This document shows positions 44,543 to 55,000 of a stretch of 64,000 nt of DNA, piece after piece (the stretch's first letter is position 1; each line of letters begins with the position of its first letter). This DNA is from Acrasis kona. Its lineage: Eukaryota; Heterolobosea; Eutetramitea; Acrasida; Acrasidae. Position numbers and translations under genes: made by a program. Under the pieces are notes generated by a model. That model ran no database searches. It saw nothing but the letters and a program-made list of their open reading frames with translations, and was not told the DNA's origin. The stretch is from assembly GCA_026419775.2 (NCBI GenBank), contig JAOPGA020000789.1, positions 1 to 64,000 of the forward strand. The letters are read 5' to 3'.

Positions 44543-46033
44543 TTAAAGATTCCATACGTACATGCATCCTTTTTTCTTGAGTATATCTTGCGCTCTTCTA
44601 AATCGATTGATGGGTGCGTCAACTGGTATTAGTTGCTCAACGCAAGCCACCATCTTTGATGAATCTAAATCAAAGTAGTTGACGCGCTTCTCAGTCTCAT
44701 CAGTAAGGGATAATTGCTCAATGTCAGGAACAGTAAATCTCTGATCTCCCATATGATAACCATCCCATACACTAATCTCATCAGAGTTGAAGCAGTTGGA
44801 CGCAATGTTATTATTTTTACATACCAATTTACAATCAACCCTAGTGTCAGTCCTACTATAAAAGTTCGAAACAGCACCATTCTTGTCAAATACATACATT
44901 GCTCCTCGGTTTGCACATATAATTTTTTTGTTTCGAATGTTCATACAAGTCAAGTAATTAATGTATGGGTGCTTGATTGAACAGAGGGGATTAGAAAAAT
45001 TTCTAACGTCATGAACCTTAATCGTTCCATCGTAGCAGCAAGTTGCGAAACTTTGACAATCATCAAATAACTCTATACCAGTTACAATGTCATTATAGAA
45101 CTTGCATTCTCTCGCCACAATGGAAGTCCTAATGTCCCATAATGAGACCCAACCATCATTACTTCCGGACAATAAACTACTCATCGACATTAGACCAGAA
45201 TCAATCAAGGTCCAGGTCAGTTTTTTATTATAAAAGTTGTTTGTACATTGGTTGCTCTCAAAATTCCACACTCTTATTGATTTATCTCTTGAACTCGAGG
45301 CTATGAGTTTCGGTTGTTTGTGCATAAATGTTATTTCCCTCACCCAATCTGTATGCCCGAGAAGTTCGTTAATGCACTTAAAGGTATTTTTTTCTGTTAA
45401 TGAAGCAGACCATACTTTCACTGACTGGTCGGCACTGCAGGTAGCCAATATTAGTTGATTTTGAAGGTCTCCATAAGCATTTACATCTTGATGAATTTTT
45501 AGATCAGTTGTTCTATTGTTGTGAACCTTAAAGTTTGCGGTGCATGTCCAAGGGGAGATTATTGTTTGTTGGTTTTCGATGCACTTCTCTCTGCGCCATA
45601 TTTGTACGCACTCATCCTCTGACGCGGAAATTATATACTCGTGTAGTAGGTCGTCATTGGTTGATGAAACGTTTATAAATCTAGTGATCGAAATACAAGG
45701 GTCCACAGTAACGTTGTTTTTTAACGCAGGAGGTATTTTCAAAAAGCAGGTACCTGCAATGGCTTGTCTGTCGATATTTAGTACAGCCTTGCGGCACAAA
45801 TTATAGAAGAGTATCTGATCTGAATTAACACTGGTATTTGATTTGAGTAAAGCCAGGTGTTTTGTGCTTTCAAATCTTGTATTGTAGAGAAACGTCCATA
45901 AATACCGCGCGTCAGCAACCTCCTTGTCAGAAGTTGGGTGAATAAGGCTATAGAACCTCTTTGAAATGAAGGGGAAAATTTCGAATAATGTGTGCGCATC
46001 GGTGAATAACAATAACGTGGCAAACCAAATCAA
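44543..46033 (-). CDS. F-box / WD40-repeat protein, 5' end unresolved
   Basis: About 495 residues in this exon. The N-terminus is an F-box (LLLFTDAHTLFEIFPFISKR, then FYSLIHP), which binds Skp1 in SCF ubiquitin ligases. At least six WD40 repeats follow for substrate binding, for example CSADQSVKVWSAS, LGHTDWVREITF, SSRDKSIRVWNFE, SGSNDGWVSLWDIRTS and CCYDGTIKVHDVRN. There is no in-frame ATG at the 5' end. A better F-box start (LSIDLVCHV) lies in the overlapping frame from ATG 46051-46053, one base out of phase. Either an upstream exon or a one-base frame change is needed. Substrate unknown. Confidence 0.75.
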   Translation of the reverse strand: MIWFATLLLFTDAHTLFEIFPFISKRFYSLIHPTSDKEVADARYLWTFLYNTRFESTKHLALLKSNTSVNSDQILFYNLCRKAVLNIDRQAIAGTCFLKIPPALKNNVTVDPCISITRFINVSSTNDDLLHEYIISASEDECVQIWRREKCIENQQTIISPWTCTANFKVHNNRTTDLKIHQDVNAYGDLQNQLILATCSADQSVKVWSASLTEKNTFKCINELLGHTDWVREITFMHKQPKLIASSSRDKSIRVWNFESNQCTNNFYNKKLTWTLIDSGLMSMSSLLSGSNDGWVSLWDIRTSIVARECKFYNDIVTGIELFDDCQSFATCCYDGTIKVHDVRNFSNPLCSIKHPYINYLTCMNIRNKKIICANRGAMYVFDKNGAVSNFYSRTDTRVDCKLVCKNNNIASNCFNSDEISVWDGYHMGDQRFTVPDIEQLSLTDETEKRVNYFDLDSSKMVACVEQLIPVDAPINRFRRAQDILKKKGCMYVWNL

Positions 46034-46349
46034 TCGATAGATCGCTTACGAGCATAATTGATGAAGCTTTACATTGTAACGGATAATTTAGTGCCTATGA
46101 TGTTAAAATGTGCACAACGCTGGATGCGTTCAAAACAGATGTGCTTTACTTGATTCCTCATGACACTATAAAGTGTTTCAAAGTAGGAACTGTATTTTCT
46201 TGTAGTTGGACCTACCGGCACATCCAACAAAATAACAACATTTGTAATATATTTTGTATGTTGCTTGGAAATAACAAGAATTGTTTGTACTAAGATTCGA
46301 ATTGCTTCAGTAGTAAAAACAGTTTATCATATCGGATTTTATTCGAGTT
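46034..46349. other. Interval with no firm gene
   Basis: It holds the probable 5' end of the F-box gene, including the out-of-phase ATG at 46051-46053. A 61-codon plus-strand ORF (46108-46293) with no family likeness is also present; I regard it as chance. No tRNA or repeat was seen. Confidence 0.4.
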
Positions 46350-46655
46350 TTAACACATGCGAATTGCTGAGCATACTTGTTCTCTTGTTTTTTGTTGTTG
46401 AATCAAATTGTATATTTCCTTGATGTTCGACTTCATATCGCAGAAATCTCTATCCCCTTTGTCGCACCAATCCGAGACGTCATTTTTAATCTCTCTGTAA
46501 CTCTTTCCAAAGCTTACAACTTGTGCTACAAGCCTAACGCGAGTGAGGCAACTCTCACAACTCACAGCCTTGGCGTATGAACGGGAGCGGGCAGACAATG
46601 CGAATGTCACAAGAGCGGAAAATACGAATGCGATGAATAGCAAGGCTCTCGACAT
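46350..46655 (-). CDS. Small secreted saposin B-type protein
   Basis: 101 residues. It has a signal peptide (MSRALLFIAFVFSALVTFAL, cleavage near residue 21) and then a single saposin B-like domain. The six cysteines are spaced as in the family: CESC at the start, DWC and DFC in the middle, VCSAIRMC at the end, with amphipathic helices between. Saposin-like proteins bind or disturb membranes. Members in amoebae include lysosomal lipid-binding proteins and pore-forming peptides. Which applies here cannot be told from sequence; the protein is a single domain, not a multi-domain precursor. The start ATG is 46653-46655, single exon. Confidence 0.8.
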   Translation of the reverse strand: MSRALLFIAFVFSALVTFALSARSRSYAKAVSCESCLTRVRLVAQVVSFGKSYREIKNDVSDWCDKGDRDFCDMKSNIKEIYNLIQQQKTREQVCSAIRMC

Positions 46656-46823
46656 CTTGGTTACCGTTTTTTTTTGGTGTATGCTTCATTAACAGAAATT
46701 GTAAATAGAGTTGAAAAATCACTTATATGGATAGACCTACTGTAGATGTTCTCGACAGTATTTTTTGGTATTATAAGTATTAATATAATTTTCATTATAA
46801 ATGCATAAAAAAACGAGGTTTAT

Positions 46824-48251
46824 TTAATTCAATAATTTGAATATCTTCTGGGCCGTCACCTTGAGCTGAACCCCATCAGGATCTTCACCCTCAAGATCTA
46901 AACATGCATCCATTGCACCTTCTAGATCCTTCTTTTTATCTTTTATGTATTTTATTGAAGATGAGTTTGTAGAGTCTTTGGCCGACTCACAAAAGACTGT
47001 AAAGATGTGTAACAGACCCGACGCAAAGTTAACATTTAAATCCCGGTCATTCATTGTCTGCAAGACTCTTTGAACCAAAAAACTAACAACNACATCATCC
47101 TTTTTTAACAAGGACTGAACCCATTCATCAATCATAACATTATTTATTTGCTTTCCTCCAACTAACAGGTCATGAGTTACAATGATGCAAGAATCCATAA
47201 TATTCTCGCTCACTTCTTGTGCTCTTCTAAACACGCTCTCAATAACATCAAGAATTGTAAACTCTTCTGTGGTGGAATCTTCGCTCTCAATGGATACACG
47301 GTCAAACAAAATCAACATCTCGTCGTCTTGGAATCTTGACGACAATGTTTCCAAAATTCGGAACATGCAATCTGCGACATTTTCATTGTCGCCTCCCAAA
47401 GATTCTTTGAGACATCGCACGTAATAGGGTATGGCACCATATTCTTCGATCAGCAACTTGCTGGCGTGGGTATCAAAGAATGTAATATTTAACAACAAGG
47501 TGGAAGTGCGCTCTAACAGCTCGGAATTTAAACAATTATCTAATGTAAACAACAAGAAATTTAACAATTGATTATCTTGATCAATTTCATGTTCGCGAAT
47601 GATTTTTAACCACATTCTTGTACATTTGTGATCGTAACTTGTTGCAGCGCTTAAAAACCTCATGATTTCACTCAAAACATAAATTCCCTCTTGTTGAGTG
47701 ACAAACTGCTTGTCTAATACATTTGTTTCTGATTGTTGATCATCCTGAGTGATTACAGGTTCTTCTTTTTCTTCATCCTCGTAAGGTGATAAACTGTATC
47801 CAATGTGCTCTAGAAGGATTGGAACAAATTTCTTGTCCTATTGAATGTTAGTTGGTGGATGATTGTCAACAAACCGTTGCCATTAATTCACATATTTGGG
47901 CGCTGGTGGAACAAATGTTAGCTAACGTCCCCACTACTACCTCAAAAAATCTATAAGTGTGCGCATTTTCGTTTTCTAACAAGGTAGTCATTACATCTAA
48001 AACATGACATTCATCAAAAAGATATCTGATCATTATTAGATTTTGGGATTAAAGTTTAGTTACTGTGATATCTCTTTTGAAGCGGACATGTCCCATATTA
48101 TACAAATTTTATCCACCTTTTCTTGTTCTTTATCAGGATCGATCTTTCTTCTTTTGTTCACATCTGGTTGTTCTTCCTCATTCTGTAATAATTCTCCTAA
48201 TATTTTGAGTATTGACTCTTTGTCAACGATAAGGTTTGGTTGTTCTGTCAT
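46824..48251 (-). CDS. SAAL1: SAAL1-like HEAT/armadillo protein
   Basis: Three exons, 48251-48064, 48025-47875 and 47837-46824, give 450 residues (human SAAL1 is 474). SAAL1 is a poorly characterised protein linked to cell proliferation. The match lies across the exon 1-2 junction and exon 2: VDKICIIWDMSASKEISQYL (human [20 protein letters not shown]), then VVVGTLANICSTSAQICELM (human CVGILGNMACFQEICVSI), and later LERTSTLLLNITFFD. The rest is all-helical repeats. An N at 47091 makes one codon ambiguous. The start is 59 bp from the ARL2 start, a shared divergent promoter. Confidence 0.75.
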
Positions 48252-48310
48252 AAGTTGACGGTTACAAGTACAAAAGTTGTTCAACTAGGTCCATACGTTA
48301 TTGAATAATC

Positions 48311-49003
48311 ATGGGTTTGTGGTCTATTATAAAGAAGGTATAATTTATAACCAAGTAAATTATTAATATTATATAGATCAAAGAGAAGGAAAAGGAAATG
48401 CGCCTTCTGATGCTGTATGTTAAACGAATGATCAATCATCTTACATTCTAAGTGGATTAGATAACGCGGGAAAAACAACCATCGTAAAAAAGTTTAATGG
48501 AGAGGATATCGACACAATCAGCCCCACACTAGGATTTAACATTAAAACCTTGGAGTACAAGAACTACAAACTTAATGTTTGGGACATTGGAGGTCAACAA
48601 ACTTTACGTAGTTATTGGAGAAATTACTTTGAAGAAACAGATGGTCTTGTACGTGTTCATTTATTAATCATCATCATCTAACAATATATAATAGATATGG
48701 GTGGTTGACTCTGCAGACGTCGTTCGCTTAAATGACTGCAAAAGAGAATTGGATAAGCTGTTACAAGAAGAAAAACTCGCAGGCGCATCACTGTTGATTT
48801 TAGCCAACAAGCAAGATCTAAAGAATGCACTCAGCAAGGATGAGATTGCAAAGATTCTCGATCTAGATGTAAATAACAATAAACTCATGACAAACAGACA
48901 TTGGCACCTAGAAAAATGCAGCGCCGTCACAGGAGAAGGATTAGTAGATGGAGTGGACTGGATCGTAGAAGACATTGCTAGTCGCATCTTTTTACTGGAA
49001 TAA
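48311..49003 (+). CDS. ARL2: ARL2 small GTPase
   Basis: Four exons, 48311-48337, 48377-48414, 48453-48648 and 48695-49003, give 189 residues (human ARL2 is 184). ARL2 works with tubulin cofactors in alpha/beta-tubulin folding and in mitochondria. Motifs are MGLWSIIKK start without the need for a myristoylated glycine, [10 protein letters not shown] (P loop), [20 protein letters not shown] (switch I, the ARL2 signature), [20 protein letters not shown] (switch II), NKQDL and [20 protein letters not shown]. The first two exons are only 27 and 38 nt, so an unspliced scan finds only the last part. The gene is divergent from SAAL1 and convergent with DNA-PKcs, with 12 bp between stops. Confidence 0.95.
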
Positions 49004-49015
49004 AAAATTTTATTT

Positions 49016-52000
49016 TTAAATATGAGGACACCATCCAATATAGGTTCTACCCAAAATAGCAGGATCAGTGGCCAAATCAACCAAACACTCCACTTGTTGT
49101 CTAACGCTGTCGCACTTATCTCCCACTCTGGCACGTATGTTATGATCAGCATCGCCCTTGATGACCTGAGTGATTGGATCCAATCCAATTTTCAATTGCG
49201 GATTCGTCTTTACGTCTTGAGTCATGATCACAGTTGGATTGGCCAACTCTAATTTCATTCTGGCCATCTTGATTTTGCGTTGTGGATACCAAGCCGTTTC
49301 ATCAGCCGATGCATCCATCGAAGAGGATAAAGAAGTCACGACTCCATCATTCAATTCTGACGCTGCTTGTTTTCGTTTAGCATCATTGGCATGCTTTTGC
49401 CAATCCACCAATGGCTCCTTCACAAACACATCCATGGTGTTCAACAAGAGCTCTCTATTCTTGTGAAGTGCCTGCATCACCAGGACCATTCCCTCCATCA
49501 ATGCACCACTGGCAGGAACGTCGTTCGACTCTTGTGCGCTGGTGCTGCTGATGGGACTCAACACGCTCAACATTTGCCTCGTCAATCGGAATGGCATCAA
49601 TTCTGGCACCGGTAATATTTCGGTGGCACTTCCAAATGCATGTCCAAAATCAATTCCAATCATGGTTCCATCTGATTTGTCGATTAGGAAATTTTCCAAA
49701 TGACGATCTCCAATGCCCAATATATAACTAGCGATGCTGAACGATGCCAAACTCTTTGCATAACGATCCCTCACCACAAAATAAGCATCGCTGCTGTTGC
49801 TCATGCTCAACAATCCATTCTTGAGCAAATCCTCAGGAATCACGTCGTAAATCTCGTGCATGGCCTCCACCACCTCTTGTCGTTTCTTTTTGGCATATAA
49901 ACGCAAGTAACTATAATTGACTGGGTACTTTTTATCTCTTGGTAAAGTAGCCATGGTGGATTGTACATGTTGTTGGTACAATTGAACAGATTTGTGACGC
50001 ATCACTTCGATTTTGGTCTTTTCCTTGATGGAGAATTGTTCTTCGACGATGGCCTTTAGCGGCACTGTATTATCGACCCATTCGATCAATCCCACTTGTT
50101 TGCTCATGGGTATTACCTTGTATCGCTTCAGTAATAATCCATGAGCACCACATTGTGGATCGTTTCTCAACATGTCGCTCATTTGTAAAAACAATTGTTG
50201 AATGCGTTCGTCTTGACGCAAATCTTCTCCACCCTTTACCAAGAACATGTACTCTTTTTCGTCGCTGGCTCTTATTTTGATTCGTTTGGGTCTACGAATG
50301 GATCCCATTACCAAAATGTTGGGATCGAATCCATCGATGGTTAGCAATTGATCGCTGCTGGAACCAGGTACCAGTAATTCGTCGCCATGATAATCTGCCA
50401 ACCACGTGCTAAAGTAATTCAATTTACTTGGACCTGCATTCATGGCTCCTTTTTGTGTTTTCATCTTGTTGTTTAATTCGCCACTGACTCGTTCGAAGTG
50501 TGCTGCTCCATCCTTCTTATCGAGTAATTTGAGTAGTTTTTCTCCATCTCTACCTCCAAATTCCTTCTTTATGATGGGTGCGTAATTCTTACAAAAGTTC
50601 ACATTGTAAGCACCAATGTGTTTTTGAGCAACATCGAACAAATCATCAAACATTTCCTTCCAACCATCCAATACGCTTCTCCTTGTTTGTTTTGCATCCT
50701 TTGATTTATTTTGTAATGCAGATCGAATGTCATCGATGAATGCCTTGTAACGTAATTCTGGATGAGTCATCTTTTCTAACGAATAGACGCATGTATCCAC
50801 CAGTGGATTGGATAGAATCACATCTAACTTGGCAATGCTCCTTCTGACGCTCGCTGATTCTTCTGGATGATCAGAATCACGATTGCGATTCAACAAATCA
50901 TCTCTACTGATTCGGAATGGATAACAAACGTGTTGTGGATATTGAGAAGCCAAGTTCTCTACGATAGGTGCCAACGAAGCACCCTCTGGTCCACCCATTC
51001 TGGATAAGATTTGAGATACCCACGGCAATACGTTCTTGATGGGCAATTCGTTGGAGTGTTGTTGGAATGTTTTGCGAGTGTTTGGATATCGTTCTAACAA
51101 TTCTAATAGTCGAGGGAATGCTGCTAATGATTCATTGCTGGTTTGCAGTGCCATGGATGCCATGTAGCTCTTTACTACATGAAGGGCCAATTCATCGCTG
51201 GGTAATGATTGTTGTTGATTGGAATAGGCACTAATTGTGTTATCTATCAAATCGTCGTCTCTCTTTTTTAACACTTGGTCACAGAATAGACCCAATTGAA
51301 GCCTTAGATGACTTGCTTCCATGACCGATAGGGATCCATCGGAGAGCTGATGCTGATTGAGTTCGTCATCTACTTGTACCAACGTATCGAAGCATTCCTT
51401 CAATAACCCTGTTGCTTTTTCAAGGTTACATTTCTGAGCATAACCTTGTTTACTAGAGGCCACGATTGCTCTATAACCCAATTTTTGTTTTTGAATGACA
51501 TCTGGTTTGTTATAATCGCCCTCGTGTTGTTGTACGTATTGGATTAACTTTTCGTAAAATGACTTTGAATCTTGTAAGGTGCGTGCTGTGGATGCTTTGT
51601 GAGTCAATAACTCCACAAGAGTTGCAAAGAACGGATAAGAGAATTCGTTTCTAGTGGATTGATCTTGTGTTAGTTCCTGCAAGTATTTGTAATGTTGTTG
51701 AGCTTGTTTCAAGTAGCTCTGGCTCACATGATAGTTATTTTGTGTTCTTGCAGCAGTGGATGCCCACAAGTACAACTTGGCCAAATGCTCTGCAGAATCA
51801 ATGGCGATGGATTCTGGAGTGATGGCTGCTGTGTTGTTTTGATCCAATAACTGTGATTCGCTCTTGATGCGAATGATTACATCTGGGTCTTGTAAATACG
51901 TTTTTAATTGTTGAGTGATGGCGTCCATGCACAACAATCGATTATAAATCACATCATCCCAACAATTCGTATCATTGATTCGATTAGAAGGATGTCGTTG

Positions 52001-55000
52001 ATACCACCCTTTCTTGATGGATTTATAAGCAGCAATTTTATCTTTTTTGTTCATGAATCGTTTGTATTCATTTAGTTCACATAGGCCTTGTAGTCTTTGA
52101 AGAGCAGATTGACGCCAGTCAGTAGCCAATGGAGATTGACTGCTCCAGCTCATCAAGAAATCATCGTAGCTGTCAATCAAGTGAGCTCTTGCTTTTTCGT
52201 TCTTTCCATTTCTCATTTCAAATTGAGCCAGTACATCAGAATATCGACTCTCTAACAAGATTTTTAAATCTTGATCGGCATCAATGATAAACTCTGATAG
52301 CGCTAATCTGGTTTCCTCCACAGGTGACCTTTCGTGTGATTCTAAACATGTTCTGAATAAATCATCATCTTGTTGTAGAGCGTTATTGGTTGAAAAGTGT
52401 TGTAGCGGTATTTCTGAGCTTAACGTATCCCACTTGTTCATTCTCTTCAAACACCTCATTCGTTCTTGTTTATAAAAATCAATTTCTTGCTTGCTGGAAT
52501 CATCGCCGCCTTGTTTAATGCCAAGTGTTAACGTCTTGATGGCTTCGTTCCACTCTCCCATTTCCTCTTGTTGCATGGCTAATTGAGTAATGTTCTTGTT
52601 GCTCACTCTTGTTTCGAATATACTCCTCACTATGTTCCTCTGATTCATCTTTTCGTACAGCTTTGCCAATTCTACCCAATCGTCAACATTGGGCAATAAT
52701 TTTATTTTATTTTCCATTACCAATGCACCCACTCTACAGTTGTTACTGCTGATGCTAGCCTCTACAATTTCATGAGCATCTAATTTGATCAAGATGTCAC
52801 CATTCTTGATGCTCAAATCGAGTAGCGAATTCATCATTAATGTACAGTGTTTGGATTGTTTTAACATGTTCTTGATGACTTGTTTGATGGTTGATTTAAT
52901 GTCCTTTGTTGTATTTGGATAGATGGCATCGAATATATTAACAAAGGTTAATTTGGCAATGGTTTGGTCCCTCATGCATAGGGCTTGTAATGGAGTGATC
53001 ATTTCTCTGATTGCAATTTGTATATCTGGTAGTTCTCCAGTACGATAGGATCGATACATGACCAATTTGTTACGACGTTCAATCTTTCTGCGTTCCTCCC
53101 ATGCTTCTCTTTGTCTCTTTAAACGTACGCTTCTCTTTGCTTGCATTTGGGTATTGACGCTGTCTTTTAACGAAGCAAATCTAGATCGAATGCGAGGAGC
53201 TTGTTGTTGTGATTCGATTGTGGTCGTAGTCGATGCTGTGGATCCAGCAGTAGTGGTAATTTGATAGTTTTTTGAATGGAGTAAAGAGTAAACTTGTTTG
53301 CGAGAGTGATGGATCGTATAATACTTGACGTAGTGTTCCAGAATGGGACTGAGTCATGCTGAACACTGGTGCCATTGGTGGCTTTGACTCCTTAGTTGTT
53401 GTTGTTGATTTAATTGTTCTTGATCAATCATCATTGCATCATGATCATAATCAGGTAAACTAGCAAAGGATGCTACTCCCTGATGATTCATTCCGTCCAC
53501 ATTATGATGATTAAAAGTATATTGTGGTAGACTAGTACCACTAAACAACGGAGTCATTGGCAACGAACGATTCTGCCACGATAAATCAATTCTCAATTCC
53601 TTAAACTCACAATCGGATAAGCTCTCCGAAAAGATTGATTTGTGATTATCAAAATCAGGTGATTTGTGTAATAACTGTAACATCAAGTGACATGCGTATT
53701 GCAACCAATAATCACCATCATTCAACGTGAACTGACCATACATGATGGTAAACAATTGTTGGAATCGAACACATCCCATGGGCGATAACCTAGTTTCGTG
53801 GTCCCAAAACGCCAATACCTTATTACGAATATCCAAACTAGAATCTGAAAGCGACCTCAGTAATTCGCTCGTCAACAATTCACAATTGGAACATTCTGGT
53901 TTGTGATCATAGATCCAAATCAGAGTATCTACGTACAAAGAACGACAAGGTTCACTAAAGGTGCTCATGTATATGCTCTGATCTTGACTGTTATTATTTC
54001 GAATGTGATTATGAATCAAATTCAAGTAATGATTAACATCATCAACCGTCATGTACCGACAAGTCTTGAAACATATTTGTAGCGTCAACAACTGAATGGG
54101 TTCGTCCTTGTGTTTCAAGAAACTCACCAAATGTGGTTTCAAATTAGCATAGGTATTATCTTCGAATAAAGAATCAACTCTCCACATGATTATTTGTAAT
54201 GCTAATTTCTTATAAATGCCATACAAATTACCCAACATGTTAAAAATCTTTTCTGGTAAAAAGTGATCCAAGAATTTCGGTTGATGAATTCCAATCTTGT
54301 ACAAACAATTCAAAAATTTATCATACTCTGATTTGGAGTGCATCGTTTGGATGCGTTGTAACAGATTGGATTCGAATTGATCGAAAGTGTTGGGTTGATT
54401 CAAAATCATTCCACAAATCTCTGACGCTGATTCATAAACCTCTTTGAATGGAATGTTCAAATTATCCAAAATGTAATCATAGAATTTAACTTGGCTCACC
54501 AAGTGTACATCGTGGTTCGAATCGTATAACGGAATGTTATTGGCTAATAAAATACCTAATAGTTGTAAACCAGTCACTCTGGCCATCTTTGCGCTGGAAC
54601 TAGATGCATCGAAACATAACCAACCCATGATGATTTCCTTTGGTATTTTCAAATCGTGTAGTCCCGACCAAAACTTTTCGACCAACATTTGAATCAATTC
54701 CAAATTACTACGCAAGATGACCTTTTTGGCACTTGCACAGTGCTTCATTAATTGTTTCATCAAATCGCTAATCAATTTGAATTGTTGATCGGTGGATGGT
54801 TTGGTGATGGTGTTCCATTTTAACAACAAGATGCACAAATCTCTTGCAAAGTAATGAATGCCACCCGATTGTTTGTCCTTGTTGTTGTTTAGGATGGAAT
54901 CGATGATGACTTGGATAATTCCTTCCATAAAGTGTTGAGCAAATGGTTCGAATAATTGACTCTTGTTCATGATGATTTTACAAATGAACAACTTGATGTT

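Noticed and set aside
29500-46060. Programmed +1 frameshifting of the Euplotes kind as a common cause of the breaks
   Set aside because: The sites share no slippery AAA-stop motif, and at 36.3 kb the frame must change well before any stop codon. Single-base assembly errors are simpler.
46108-46293. 61-codon plus-strand ORF
   Set aside because: No domain, cysteine-rich but irregular, and in the likely 5' region of the F-box gene.
53330-53380. UGA read as an amino acid (alternative code or selenocysteine)
   Set aside because: TGA is the natural stop of other genes here, such as the hybrid kinase, and no selenocysteine context or hairpin is seen.
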